Below, piece by piece: positions 15,831 through 25,103 of a stretch of 64,000 nucleotides of DNA. A program made the position numbers and the translations under genes. Source of the DNA: Paraburkholderia fungorum (GTDB lineage: Bacteria; Pseudomonadota; Gammaproteobacteria; Burkholderiales; Burkholderiaceae); the NCBI RefSeq assembly GCF_900099835.1, contig NZ_FNKP01000001.1, positions 1,364,001 to 1,428,000 on the forward strand. Reading direction: 5' to 3'. The first letter of the stretch is position 1. Each line of letters starts with the position of its first letter. The notes under the pieces were generated by a model. That model did not search any database. It worked only from the letters and a program-made list of their open reading frames with translations, and was not told the DNA's origin.

Positions 15831-18192
15831 CTTTTGAGTCCTTCGGCACGGGGCGGAAACGCTTGCCCGGTGACAACGCAGTCAGTCGCGCCACGGCCGC
15901 CGCCGCGGATTCCTCGCCGTCGCTCGGGTCGGCGACGAACACATGCGGAAGAGAAAAATATACCGCCGTGCCCTGGTCGATTTCACCGGTTGCCCAGGTT
16001 TTACCGCCATGCCTTTCAATGATGCGTTTGACACCAGCAAGGCCGATGCCCGTCCCCTCGAATTCTTCCACGCGATGCAGGCGCTGGAACACGCCGAACA
16101 GTTTATCGACGTAGCGCATGTCGAAACCCACGCCATTGTCCCTGACGAAAAACACGTGCTGGCCGGCAAGTTCGCCTGTGCCCGCCTGGCGGCCGATTTC
16201 GATCACCGCATGCTCGCGGGTCGAGGTGAATTTTACAGCGTTCTCGATCAGATTCCGGAGCACCACGTGCATCAGCACGGCGTCTGCGTTGACGTGGCCG
16301 AGTTCGTCGATACGCCACGTAATCGAGCGCGCGGGCGCGTCCTTGATCTCGTCGGCGGCGAGCGCTTCGGCCATTGTTTTCAGATCGACCGATTGCGGAC
16401 GCAGCGCCGCGCGACCCATCTGTGAGAACGCGAGCAGGTCGTCGACGAGTTTGCCGCCGAACCGCGCCGACGAAATGATTCGCTCGACGAAATGACTGCC
16501 GCGTTCGCTCAGTCGTTCGCTTTCCAGTTCACGCAACAGATCGGCGAAACCGACGATGTGCCGCAACGGTGCGCGCAAATCGTGCGACACCGTGTACGAA
16601 AAGCCTTCAAGTTCCTTGTTCGCGCGACCGAGTTCGAGCGCCAGTTGCGCGAGTTCCTCGGCGCGGCGCAGCACGATCCCGAGCAACGCCGTGCGGAATT
16701 CGACGGCGATTTCGAGTTCGGCCGGACGCCACGCGAGCGAGCGGCCGCGCACCGTGTCGGTCCACACATCGAAACTCTTGCGCGGCGACAGCGAGTCGGC
16801 CAGGCCCGCGAGTTTCACGCGCGGGTCGCCGGCCCATTTGATGGTCTGCACGACTTCCTCGCGGAACCACAGCACGTAATTGCGGAACAGCTTCGAAATC
16901 GACACCGCGAGCAGCCCCGCGTAGTCAGGATGCGGCGGCAGGACGGTACAGGCGGTGGCGAGCGTGTCGGTGTCGAAGGTTTCGTCCACTTGCGTGTCGA
17001 GCCATTCGACCAGCTTCGTCACCTCCGCTTCGTGCGGCGTCGTGCCGACCAGCAGAATGCGGCCGTCGAACACAATCGCCGCGCCGGTCGATGCGGTCAG
17101 CCCAAGCAGTTCCTTCGGATCGTTGGCGAGCGCGTCGGTGAAGCTCTCGCTATTGGCCATGGTCGCGAGCAGCCGCGCGAGCGTGCGGCGCAATTCGAGC
17201 CGGTACTCGGCCTGCGCGTGATCTTCTTTCGCTTCGATCTGCAACGACAGCACCTGTGCGATGTGCTCGCACGCGGTACGCACTTCGAACGGCGGCACGC
17301 GCGCGCTGTCGTGATGACACGAAATCAGCCCCCACAATTTGCCGCGTACAACAATCGACATCGACATCGACGAAAACGTGCCCATGTTCTTCATGTACTG
17401 CACGTGGACCGGCGAGACGCTGCGCAGCGACGCGTAAGTGAGATCGGTAAGCTTGCCCGTCGACGGATGCAGCGGCGGCACCAGCGGCGTGGGCTGGTAG
17501 TCGGCATCCGCAATCAGACGGATGCGGTTGCGCACGTAGAGCGCGCGCGCCTGCGCCGGGATGTCCGAGGCCGGGAAGTGCTGGCCGTCGTACGACGCGT
17601 AACCCGGCTCGATATGTTCCGCGATCACCTGGCCGCTGCCCGTGTTGTCGAAGTTGTAGACCAGCGTGCGGCCATAACCGGTGATGCGCTGCACTTCGTC
17701 GGCGGCGAGTTGAGCGAGACCCTCGACCGTTTCGATGTCCTGCAGACGGTTGATGAACGTGCGCACCAGCGGATACATCGACGCGAACACGTCGCTCGTG
17801 CCGCGCGCGGGCTCCAGTTCGACGAACGCGATTCCCTGATGCCGATGCACGATGACCGCGAACGGCTTGACGCGCGCAGCGGCGCCGTTCGCGCGCGGGT
17901 CGTCCATCGAGCCGATGTAGAGGGGGATGCCTTCTTCCAGATGCGAGGCCAGCGCTTCGACAACGCGTGCCGCCCATTCGTCGCCGACAATGTGAGCAAT
18001 CGGCTGGCCCAGCGCGTGTTCTGCGGGCGAACCGGTGAGGGCCGCGACATTCGCGCTGACCTGCAGCAATGTGCCGTCTTCGGCGATGCTGAACAAAAAG
18101 CCGTGCGGCTGGATGCCGCCGGGAATGTGGATGGGCTCTCTCGCGCAGTCAGCTTCGACTGCCGAAGACGCGGAAGATGTCAGGTCTGCCAT
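15817..18192 (-). CDS. bphP: Bacteriophytochrome histidine kinase
   Basis: A 791-residue red/far-red photoreceptor. The biliverdin-attaching Cys16 sits in the N-terminal stretch ADCAREPIHIPGGIQPHG, followed by PAS (about 17-120), GAF (about 130-310, with YDGQHFPASDIPAQAR, the 'PASDIP' chromophore motif) and PHY (about 320-500) domains. The output is a histidine kinase: His537 in VSHDLRAPLRH, N box NLIENAVKFT, G boxes DNGVGFD and GTGIGLAGVK. The start at 18192 gives the normal N terminus; longer frames upstream look non-coding. Its last codons overlap the response regulator gene. The chromophore would come from the heme oxygenase encoded on the opposite strand. Confidence 0.95.
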   Translation of the reverse strand: MADLTSSASSAVEADCAREPIHIPGGIQPHGFLFSIAEDGTLLQVSANVAALTGSPAEHALGQPIAHIVGDEWAARVVEALASHLEEGIPLYIGSMDDPRANGAAARVKPFAVIVHRHQGIAFVELEPARGTSDVFASMYPLVRTFINRLQDIETVEGLAQLAADEVQRITGYGRTLVYNFDNTGSGQVIAEHIEPGYASYDGQHFPASDIPAQARALYVRNRIRLIADADYQPTPLVPPLHPSTGKLTDLTYASLRSVSPVHVQYMKNMGTFSSMSMSIVVRGKLWGLISCHHDSARVPPFEVRTACEHIAQVLSLQIEAKEDHAQAEYRLELRRTLARLLATMANSESFTDALANDPKELLGLTASTGAAIVFDGRILLVGTTPHEAEVTKLVEWLDTQVDETFDTDTLATACTVLPPHPDYAGLLAVSISKLFRNYVLWFREEVVQTIKWAGDPRVKLAGLADSLSPRKSFDVWTDTVRGRSLAWRPAELEIAVEFRTALLGIVLRRAEELAQLALELGRANKELEGFSYTVSHDLRAPLRHIVGFADLLRELESERLSERGSHFVERIISSARFGGKLVDDLLAFSQMGRAALRPQSVDLKTMAEALAADEIKDAPARSITWRIDELGHVNADAVLMHVVLRNLIENAVKFTSTREHAVIEIGRQAGTGELAGQHVFFVRDNGVGFDMRYVDKLFGVFQRLHRVEEFEGTGIGLAGVKRIIERHGGKTWATGEIDQGTAVYFSLPHVFVADPSDGEESAAAAVARLTALSPGKRFRPVPKDSKDESK

Positions 18193-18436
18193 GCGTGCTC
18201 CAGGAACAGTACGCTGCATTTTCGCATAGGGGGCCGGGGCGTGTTCTGGCGGCGTTGTGATTGGGACAGCGGAAGTTCGCGGGCAGCGACGTGGGCGTGA
18301 TGTCACGCCTTTGTTTTTTTGTCGCCGCGTGGGTGCCGTGTTAGCTGCTCTTATGGTGCGTTTATCTCGCAAGTAGCTTTGCGCGGTCGCCGTGCTTCGA
18401 CCTCGGTATTGCACGCCTGCGTTGGCCGCGCAAGCC

Positions 18437-19531
18437 TCATTCCCCGCGCGGATGCTCAAGAAAAAATCGCAGCATTTCCGCCGATGCATCCGGGCCCGCC
18501 GGGTCCGTGTACGTGCCGCGCTGGCTGCCGCCGGACCATGCGTGGCCCGCACCGTGGATCGTCCAGTTTTCCGCTTCGACACCGTTCGACGCGACGAGCT
18601 TTTGCACCGTGGCGTTGTGTGCGCCGCGTGCCGTTGACGATGGCGCGGAGACCGTCGCGGAGCCTGCATCGAACGATGCGAGAAGCTGCGCTGCATTCGA
18701 CGGATGAACCGTTTTGTCCGCGTCGCCGTGAAACACGATCAGCGGACGCTGTGGCGCTACGTTTGCACGATGACGGGGCGTCTTGCCGCCCTTCATCGCG
18801 GCGAGCGCCGAGGGCAGGTCTTTCGCGCTTCCGTATGCGAGTCCCGAATGGACACCGGCCGCCGCGAACAGATCGGGCGAGGTTTTCAGCATGACGTCCG
18901 CCATCGCGCCGCCCGCCGACAAACCCGCCACATAGACGCGCGCCGGATCGATCCGGTAGTGCGCCATGACTTCACGCGTGATGCCCGCAATCAACGACGG
19001 CTCGCCGTGATCACGCTGCTGATCCGCAGGCTTGAACCAGTTCCAGCATTTCGAATGATTGGCCGATTGCGGCTGAACCGGATACGCGACGATGAACCGC
19101 TGACGCTCGGCCAGTTCGTTCATGCGCGTGCCTGCCGCGAAGTCGTCGGCGTTCTGCGTGCAGCCATGCAGCATCACGATGAGCGGTACGGGTTCGTCTT
19201 TGTAGCCGGTCGGCACATACAGCTTGTATTGACGCTGGCCCGCGCTGTTGGTGAAGGTGTGCGTGCTGACGGTGCCGGGCGATTCGGCGTCGATGGTGAA
19301 GGGGTCGTCGGTGTGCGGGCCGGGCTTCGTGTGGCTTTGCGCTTCGGTCCACGCTTGCGCCCAGTTGCTCGCGGACGGCGGGGTGAACGGCGGCGGCTGC
19401 GTCTGAGTGTGGACCGGTGGGACATGAGCGCCGCCTAGCGCGCGTTGAACGGCGGCGGTCGCTTCATGAGGGCCTTTCGTGCGCAATAGCTCGAAGGCGT
19501 CCTTCATCGATTTCAGGAAATCTTTGTTCAT
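18437..19531 (-). CDS. PHB depolymerase-family esterase (LpqC-like)
   Basis: A 364-residue alpha/beta-hydrolase of the extracellular PHB depolymerase/feruloyl esterase family. The oxyanion region is PLIVMLHGCTQNADDFAAGT and the nucleophile is in the lipase box AGLSAGGAM. The likely acid and base are in VFHGDADKTVHP and IHGAGHAWSGG. About 80 residues at the N terminus are Pro/Gln/Thr-rich and probably unstructured. There is no clear signal peptide, so it may act inside the cell, for example on PHB oligomers, but the substrate is unproven. The ATG at 19531 follows a GGGGAGG-like element two to nine bases upstream on the coding strand. It lies 75 bases after the ribbon-helix-helix gene, in the same direction. 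Confidence 0.85.
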   Translation of the reverse strand: MNKDFLKSMKDAFELLRTKGPHEATAAVQRALGGAHVPPVHTQTQPPPFTPPSASNWAQAWTEAQSHTKPGPHTDDPFTIDAESPGTVSTHTFTNSAGQRQYKLYVPTGYKDEPVPLIVMLHGCTQNADDFAAGTRMNELAERQRFIVAYPVQPQSANHSKCWNWFKPADQQRDHGEPSLIAGITREVMAHYRIDPARVYVAGLSAGGAMADVMLKTSPDLFAAAGVHSGLAYGSAKDLPSALAAMKGGKTPRHRANVAPQRPLIVFHGDADKTVHPSNAAQLLASFDAGSATVSAPSSTARGAHNATVQKLVASNGVEAENWTIHGAGHAWSGGSQRGTYTDPAGPDASAEMLRFFLEHPRGE

Positions 19532-19605
19532 GGGGAGGTTCGTGTCCGTGGTGTTGGTTTGCGTCGGCGAGGCGGCGGTGGTGGCGTGCGCGTAGGGCTT
19601 CTGCT

Positions 19606-20031
19606 TCAGCGGATGCGCCCCTTGAGCGCCGCCTTGACCGCAGGCGACGCGTGAAACGCGCCGAGCACCACCACCGATGCAATCGTCGCAACGGCGAGTT
19701 CGGGCGATACGTCGGCGGCGATGCTGGCCAGCCCCAGCACATGGACGTCGAACTGCTCGTTTGCGGCCTGGGCCGCTTCGAGGTCGCGTCGTGAGAAATG
19801 CTGTAGACCGAGCACCATCGCGCGCCGCGTCACGGTTTCGGTGACGACCTGCGCGTGTACGGCAAGCTGATTGCGGATCGCGGTTCGGATCAGGTCGGTT
19901 CGGGTCGAGTAAAAGCCTTCTTCGACTAGCAGATCGATCTGACCGAGGTCGATCGGGCCGAGGTTGATGGTGATTTTTTCGGTCTCGCCGCCTTTGGGGC
20001 GGGAGGTGTCGACGAGATTGAGTTTGGGCAT
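19606..20031 (-). CDS. Ribbon-helix-helix (CopG-like) DNA-binding protein
   Basis: A 141-residue protein. Residues about 18-60 fit a ribbon-helix-helix fold: a beta strand KITINLGPIDLGQIDLLV followed by two helices and YSTRTDLIRTAIRNQLA, the CopG/MetJ-type dimeric DNA-binding unit. The C-terminal half is Ala/Val-rich and has no recognised domain. The start at 20031 was chosen because similarity begins there; an ATG 15 codons upstream (20076) is also possible, and neither has a good ribosome binding site. It precedes the PHB depolymerase-like gene and could control it. The regulatory role is inferred only from the fold. Confidence 0.72.
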   Translation of the reverse strand: MPKLNLVDTSRPKGGETEKITINLGPIDLGQIDLLVEEGFYSTRTDLIRTAIRNQLAVHAQVVTETVTRRAMVLGLQHFSRRDLEAAQAANEQFDVHVLGLASIAADVSPELAVATIASVVVLGAFHASPAVKAALKGRIR

Positions 20032-20234
20032 ATTTTCGAGAGATAGATAGCTTGGCGCCATCCAATTAACATCCATTGGGATGGTTATACGCCTCTCGTG
20101 GGATGGCCGTCAAAGGGAAAATTTGGGGTCGGGAGGGGCGAGGCGAGGCGAGGGTAATTGACACGGATGTGCAGGCGCCGCGTCACCGGGCGCGAGTGGC
20201 TTGACGTTTGTTGAACCCCCTACCTGGGACACGC

Positions 20235-20486
20235 TCAATGACCATGTCCACCGTGGCCGCCTCCATGGCCTCCGCCATGGCCGCCGTAGTAGCCACCAAA
20301 GCCGATGCCGACGCCGACATCGATTGACGGCGCGGCGTAATAGCCCGGATAGCCCGGAGGGTAACCGTAGTAACCTGGAGCGGTCTGATAGACGGGCCCG
20401 GGATCGTAGCCGTAGCCATACGGTGGTGCGACGACGCAGCCAGCGAGACTGGCCGATATGACGACGATGCTGATCAATCGGATCAT
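20235..20486 (-). CDS. Small Gly/Tyr/His-rich lipoprotein
   Basis: An 83-residue predicted lipoprotein. A short signal peptide MIRLISIVVISASLAGC ends in a lipobox (LAGC, Cys17). The mature part is dominated by Tyr-Gly-Pro repeats (PPYGYGYDPG, YPPGYPGYY) and ends in a His-Gly tail with seven His in the last 16 residues. Such tails can bind divalent metals, but no function is known. A GAGAGGG ribosome binding site precedes the ATG. Related low-complexity lipoproteins are common in Burkholderia. The gene stands alone between the ribbon-helix-helix gene and rng. Confidence 0.72.
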   Translation of the reverse strand: MIRLISIVVISASLAGCVVAPPYGYGYDPGPVYQTAPGYYGYPPGYPGYYAAPSIDVGVGIGFGGYYGGHGGGHGGGHGGHGH

Positions 20487-20931
20487 TTTCCCTCTCCCGT
20501 TATGACGGAGCGTCGCTCTGAGCACGCTTAACAGACAGGAGAGCAAAGGGCGGTCCTGATGAGCGGCGTAGGCGCGCTGCGTTAATTTCTTGTCGTTCTC
20601 GCCGCCTGCTTCTGCACTGTCGTGAGAAAGTCGCGCCCACTTTGATACGCGTCTTTGCGGTACATCATCCAACGTTGCGATGCGTCTGTTTTCAGTTCAG
20701 TACCGCGCATTACCTGGTCCCGTATCTAGCGACGGGGTCAACCTGACAAATCGTTGAGTGCAGTTGTTTTTGGAATACGCGAGCTACGCGATTTGGATCG
20801 AAGCAAATGAAAAAGCCGACCCATTTGGGTCGGCTTCATGTGGAGGAAACCTCATTAACCTGATTCCTGGAAACGATCGGCACCAAAGCCTGCCAGTCAT
20901 TTCACATGAACATGGCTAATCGTCAATCGAG
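20487..20931. other. Intergenic region between rng and the small lipoprotein gene
   Basis: About 445 bases. It contains the rng terminator at 20813-20836 and the promoter region of the small lipoprotein gene. No further gene or RNA is supported. Confidence 0.5.
20813..20836 (-). terminator. Intrinsic terminator downstream of rng
   Basis: A perfect ten-pair stem AAGCCGACCC / GGGTCGGCTT with an ATTT loop. Read on the minus strand it ends in GGCTTTTTC, a T-run typical of rho-independent termination. It lies 96 bases beyond the rng stop. Confidence 0.88.
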
Positions 20932-22401
20932 CTACATCAGCACAATATCGTATTGCTCCTGACTCAAATTCGATTCCACCTGCAACGACACCGGCTTGCC
21001 GATAAAGTCGATCAACATCGCCAGATGCTGCGACTCTTCCTCGAGGAACAGATCAATCACCTGCTGAGAAGCCACCACTCTGAATTCACGCGGGTTAAAC
21101 TGCCGCGACTCGCGCAGAATCTCACGCAGCACGTCGTAGCAAACCGTTCGCGGCGTCTTGACCTGGCCCTTCCCCTGACACACCGGGCAAGGCTCGCACA
21201 ACACATGCGCGAGCGACTCACGCGTGCGCTTACGGGTCATCTCCACCAGCCCCAACTGCGAAAAACCATTCACAGTTACTCGCGTCCGGTCACGAGACAG
21301 CGCCTTCTTCAATTCTCCCAATACCTGGTCGCGATGCTCGACGTTTTCCATATCGATGAAGTCGATAATGATCACGCCGCCCAGATTCCGCAGCCGCAAT
21401 TGCCGGGCAATCGTATGCGCTGCTTCAAGGTTGGTTTTGAAAATCGTGTCGTCGAAATTACGCGCGCCGACATAGCCGCCGGTATTCACGTCGATGGTGG
21501 TCATCGCCTCGGTCTGATCGATCACGAGATAGCCGCCCGACTTCAGATCGACCCGGCGCGACAACGCGCGCTGAATTTCCGCCTCGATGTTGTACAGATC
21601 GAATAACGGCCGCTCGCCCGTGTAGTGATGCAGCTTCGACGACACCGCCGGCGTAAATTCAGCCGCAAAATCGGCGAGCATCTGATACGTCTCGCGCGAG
21701 TCGACCTGAATGCGCGATGTTTCGTCGTTGACGAAATCGCGCAGCACGCGTTGCGCCAGATTCAGATCCTGATAGAGCAGGCTGGTGGGCGGCATGCGCT
21801 GACCTTGCGCAACGATCGTCGCCCACGTCTTGCGTAAATACGCGACGTCGCCGGCCAGTTCTTCACTGGTCGCATCTTCAGCAATCGTACGAACGATATA
21901 GCCGCCTTTCTCGTCGGCGGGCAACACGGCGGTCAGACGCTTGCGCACGGCGTCGCGCTCGGCTTCGCTCTCGATCTTCTGCGAGATGCCGATATGCGGC
22001 TCCTGCGGCAGATACACCAGCGTGCGCCCGGCAATGCTCACTTGCGTGGACAGCCGCGCGCCCTTCGTGCCGATCGGGTCCTTGACGACCTGGACCATCA
22101 ACGTCTGACCTTCGAAGACGATCTTTTCGATCGGCTGATGCGGTGCCTGATGTGCAGGTTCACCAGCAATACGTGGATGCCAGATATCGGCGACGTGAAG
22201 AAACGCGGCGCGTTCGAGGCCGATGTCGATAAAAGCGGATTGCATGCCCGGCAGAACACGAACGACCTTGCCGAGATAGACATTGCCGACGCGCCCGCGC
22301 GACAGCGTTCGTTCGACGTGAAGTTCCTGGACGGCGCCTTGCTGGACCAGCGCGACGCGCGTTTCCTGCGGCGTGACATTGATCAGGATTTCTTCATTCA
22401 T
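20932..22401 (-). CDS. rng: Ribonuclease G
   Basis: A 489-residue endoribonuclease of the RNase E/G family, the normal length of RNase G. It has the N-terminal MNEEILINVTPQETRVALVQ, an S1 RNA-binding domain (residues about 38-130, GNVYLGKVVRVLPGMQSAFIDIG), the catalytic Mg-binding region IDVNTGGYVGARNFDDTIF, and the zinc-link motif CEPCPVCQGKG. It matures the 5' end of 16S rRNA and takes part in mRNA decay. There is no long C-terminal scaffold, which separates it from RNase E. Ten bases separate it from the upstream maf gene, so it is likely cotranscribed with the rlmH-maf cluster. Confidence 0.96.
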   Translation of the reverse strand: MNEEILINVTPQETRVALVQQGAVQELHVERTLSRGRVGNVYLGKVVRVLPGMQSAFIDIGLERAAFLHVADIWHPRIAGEPAHQAPHQPIEKIVFEGQTLMVQVVKDPIGTKGARLSTQVSIAGRTLVYLPQEPHIGISQKIESEAERDAVRKRLTAVLPADEKGGYIVRTIAEDATSEELAGDVAYLRKTWATIVAQGQRMPPTSLLYQDLNLAQRVLRDFVNDETSRIQVDSRETYQMLADFAAEFTPAVSSKLHHYTGERPLFDLYNIEAEIQRALSRRVDLKSGGYLVIDQTEAMTTIDVNTGGYVGARNFDDTIFKTNLEAAHTIARQLRLRNLGGVIIIDFIDMENVEHRDQVLGELKKALSRDRTRVTVNGFSQLGLVEMTRKRTRESLAHVLCEPCPVCQGKGQVKTPRTVCYDVLREILRESRQFNPREFRVVASQQVIDLFLEEESQHLAMLIDFIGKPVSLQVESNLSQEQYDIVLM

Positions 22402-22410
22402 GATGTTATT

Positions 22411-23040
22411 TTAGAAGTCGATGCGCGCTGCACGCAGGAGGGCAGCGGTTTCAAAAAGCGGCAAACCCATGATACCTGAATAGGACCCGTCGATATGACC
22501 GATAAACTCGGCTGCGCGTCCCTGCACGCCGTAAGCGCCCGCTTTGCCGAGGGGTTCGCCGCTTGCCACATAGCGACGGATCGCATCTGCGTGCAGTGCA
22601 GCAAAACGCACCTTCGACACCGATAACGCGGCGGGCAGCAACGAGCCTTGCGCATCGACCACCGCGACGGCGGTCAGCACTTCGTGATCGCGGCCCGCGA
22701 GGCGCGTGAGCATCGCGATGGCGTCGTCGGCATCGACGGGCTTGCCGAGAATCGCGTCGTCGATCGTGACGGTTGTGTCTGCAACCAGGATTGGCCGCGC
22801 AGCGTGGCCGCCTGCGACGAGCCGCTCGCGCGCCGCGTGGGCCTTCGCGATGCACACCCGCTGCACGTAGTCGTGTGCGCGTTCGCCGGGCAACTCAGCT
22901 TCGAGCGCTTCGGCATCTTCATCGGGACGCGGCAGCAGCCGTTCATAACGCACGCCGAGCTGTTGCAGCAACTCCTGGCGGCGGGGGCTTTGCGAAGCGA
23001 GGTAGACGAACGGATGCAGCGAGTCGGCGGACGTGGGCAT
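22411..23040 (-). CDS. maf: Maf-like nucleoside triphosphate pyrophosphatase
   Basis: A 209-residue protein of the Maf/Ham1 superfamily. It hydrolyses noncanonical or canonical NTPs to NMP and pyrophosphate as a house-cleaning enzyme. The phosphate-binding start is [17 protein letters not shown]; the catalytic Asp lies in [16 protein letters not shown]. It ends in the conserved [16 protein letters not shown]. The sequence fits the YhdE/YceF type; dTTP/UTP versus m7GTP specificity is not determined here. It sits between rlmH and rng, the usual order in Burkholderiales, with ten bases to rng. Confidence 0.93.
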   Translation of the reverse strand: MPTSADSLHPFVYLASQSPRRQELLQQLGVRYERLLPRPDEDAEALEAELPGERAHDYVQRVCIAKAHAARERLVAGGHAARPILVADTTVTIDDAILGKPVDADDAIAMLTRLAGRDHEVLTAVAVVDAQGSLLPAALSVSKVRFAALHADAIRRYVASGEPLGKAGAYGVQGRAAEFIGHIDGSYSGIMGLPLFETAALLRAARIDF

Positions 23041-23321
23041 GAACGGGTCTCGAAAGATGGGCGGGTTGCGTGAGCGCGCGTGTCAGCGCATGAAGGGCGC
23101 GCGAGGTGTCGGCGATGAACGTGCGCCAGGTACGATGGATGCGAAGGTGCGCAATCCATCGCACCGGTCAGGCGTCGATCGGCGCGACGGAGAGGATCAA
23201 CACGGAGATCGACGCCGGAGATCGGCGCAAAACAGCGACACGCGCGTCGGTGCGGCGTCAGCAGCAAAACTGGAAACGCCTGGCCAACGCCACGCTTTTT
23301 CAGCCTCGCCGCGTGATCCGC

Positions 23322-23792
23322 TCACACGCGATGATAGGGGTGATTTTGCGTGATGGTCCACGCGCGGTAAAGCTGTTCGGCGAGCAGGACGCGGACCATC
23401 GCGTGCGGCAGCGTGAGGCTCGACACGCGCAGCAGCATGTCGGCACGCGACTTCAGGTCAGGATCGAGCCCGTCGGCACCGCCGATCAGGAACGCGACGT
23501 CGCGGCCGTCCTGCTGCCAGCCGGGCAACGCGGTCGCCAGTTGCATCGTGGTCCAGTCCTTGCCGCGTTCGTCGAGCGCGACGATGCGCGCGTTCTTCGG
23601 CAACGCGGCTTCGATCTTCACACGCTCGGCGGCCATCACGCTCTCCGCCGACCGCCCCGACGAGCGCTGCTCGGGCTTGATTTCGCGCAGCTCGATGCGC
23701 AGTTCGGGCGGCATACGCTTCGCGTATTCGTCGAAGCCGGTGGCGATCCAGTCGGGCATCTTGTGGCCGACGGCGAGGATGTGCAGTTTCAT
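23322..23792 (-). CDS. rlmH: 23S rRNA (pseudouridine1915-N3)-methyltransferase
   Basis: A 156-residue SPOUT-fold methyltransferase. It uses S-adenosylmethionine to methylate pseudouridine 1915 in helix 69 of 23S rRNA in assembled 70S ribosomes. The N terminus [15 protein letters not shown] is characteristic. The SAM-binding knot contains [13 protein letters not shown] and the C terminus [18 protein letters not shown]...NHPYHR carries the invariant YHR end. The length equals that of E. coli RlmH. It lies in the rsfS-rlmH-maf-rng order, about 70 bases after rsfS. Confidence 0.96.
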   Translation of the reverse strand: MKLHILAVGHKMPDWIATGFDEYAKRMPPELRIELREIKPEQRSSGRSAESVMAAERVKIEAALPKNARIVALDERGKDWTTMQLATALPGWQQDGRDVAFLIGGADGLDPDLKSRADMLLRVSSLTLPHAMVRVLLAEQLYRAWTITQNHPYHRV

Positions 23793-23865
23793 CAGCGATG
23801 CAATGAAGGAGGGAGCCGCGATCTTTACGGGCGATAGCCGGCCCGCAAAGTCCGCTGATCTGGGC

Positions 23866-24327
23866 TTACTTGCGCTTGGCCGCAGTCTTGCGCGCCGGCT
23901 TCTTCGCAGCAGCTGCTTCGCCGTCTTCGTCCTCTTCCTCGTCGTCGGGCTCGCTCGAACGCGCGCCGCCGAACGGATCGGGCGTGGACAATTTCAGGCG
24001 CACCGGCTTGTCACCCCAGATTTCTTCGAGGTTGTAGTACTGGCGCAGCGCCGGTTGCAGGATGTGGACGACTGCGTCGCCGCAGTCCACCAGCACCCAT
24101 TCGCCGACGTCGTCGCCTTCGGTGCTGATGACGTCGCCGCCTGCTTCTTTCACGCTGTCGCGCACGTTCGAAGCCAGCGCCTTGGTTTGCCGGTTCGACG
24201 TGCCGCTCGCGACGATCACGCGATCGAACAGCGAGGTCAGGTGGCTGGTGTTGAACACCTTGATGTCTTGCGCCTTGACGTCTTCGAGAGCGTCGACGAT
24301 CACGCGTTGTAGTTTGCGAATATCCAT
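23866..24327 (-). CDS. rsfS: Ribosome silencing factor RsfS
   Basis: A 153-residue protein of the Iojap/RsfS family. It binds L14 on the 50S subunit and prevents joining with 30S when nutrients are scarce. The family core runs from [20 protein letters not shown] through [15 protein letters not shown] and [18 protein letters not shown] to YNLEEIWG, residues about 1-113. Beyond it is a 40-residue tail, first acidic ([10 protein letters not shown]) and then basic ([12 protein letters not shown]), absent from the short E. coli protein. The start at 24327 gives the family N terminus; it lies four bases after the nadD stop, so the two are coupled. Confidence 0.95.
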   Translation of the reverse strand: MDIRKLQRVIVDALEDVKAQDIKVFNTSHLTSLFDRVIVASGTSNRQTKALASNVRDSVKEAGGDVISTEGDDVGEWVLVDCGDAVVHILQPALRQYYNLEEIWGDKPVRLKLSTPDPFGGARSSEPDDEEEDEDGEAAAAKKPARKTAAKRK

Positions 24328-24331
24328 GGGG

Positions 24332-25072
24332 TTACCGGTGGTACAGATGATGTTGAAGAATATAGTCCCACACCGCAGTGGGGACATGGCTCGCCGCCTG
24401 GTCTTGCTGTTCGCCGCCCGCGAGGGCTAGTTGCTGGCTCACCTGTTCGCGCAGATGCGCGCGAATTTCGGTGGCCGAGACGTTGAACGCAAGCGTCGTA
24501 TCGATCAGCAAGTGGCCGCAGGGCGTAGCTTGCAGAACGTCGACGCGGGCACGGCGCGCGTCGATTTCTTGAGCGACCACCGGAGGTATCGACGCAAGAT
24601 CGAAACCGGGCCGGGTGGCCGCGCAGATGTGGGCGAAGTCGAACAGATGCTTCCAGTCGCGCCATGTGTCGAGGTGCACGAGCTGATCCGCGCCCATCAA
24701 CAGCGCGATCGAGGCATCGTCGCCTTCGCGTTCACGCCAGAGCTTCAGCGTGTCGAGTGTGTAAGTCGGGCCGTCGTGATCGATTTCGTCGGTCGCGACC
24801 CGCACCGTGACGCCCGGCAGCACGAGCGACGTAGCCGCCGCGCGCGTCATCGCCAGACGATGCACGGCGGCCGTCACGTCCGATTTCTGCCACGGCTGGC
24901 CGGCCGGCAGCAGCACCAGTTCGGTCAGTTGCAGCACGTCGGCGAAACGCCGCGCGAGCGCCAGATGGCCGTCGTGGATCGGGTCGAAAGTGCCGCCTAG
25001 CAGACCGATCCGGCGAGGCAGGGCAACAGGGTGAGCGTTCGGCTTCAGGTGAAGATCCTTTGTCGTGGCCAC
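24332..25072 (-). CDS. nadD: Nicotinate-nucleotide adenylyltransferase
   Basis: A 246-residue enzyme that adenylates nicotinate mononucleotide to deamido-NAD in NAD synthesis. The nucleotidyltransferase motif is [19 protein letters not shown] (residues about 23-41, with the HxGH element as HDGH). The second motif is [11 protein letters not shown] near residue 205, equivalent to ISSTxIR. The [11 protein letters not shown] segment is also family-specific. A slightly long N terminus of about 20 residues precedes the core. It lies between hemF and rsfS on the minus strand, four bases before rsfS. Confidence 0.95.
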   Translation of the reverse strand: MATTKDLHLKPNAHPVALPRRIGLLGGTFDPIHDGHLALARRFADVLQLTELVLLPAGQPWQKSDVTAAVHRLAMTRAAATSLVLPGVTVRVATDEIDHDGPTYTLDTLKLWREREGDDASIALLMGADQLVHLDTWRDWKHLFDFAHICAATRPGFDLASIPPVVAQEIDARRARVDVLQATPCGHLLIDTTLAFNVSATEIRAHLREQVSQQLALAGGEQQDQAASHVPTAVWDYILQHHLYHR

Positions 25073-25103
25073 GGTGAGCAGGCTGCGGGCGAACCGCGCC
25101 TTG

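Noticed and set aside
16492..18300. 602-codon plus-strand frame opposite the bacteriophytochrome gene
   Set aside because: Antisense shadow rich in Arg and His; the phytochrome domains on the minus strand are unambiguous.
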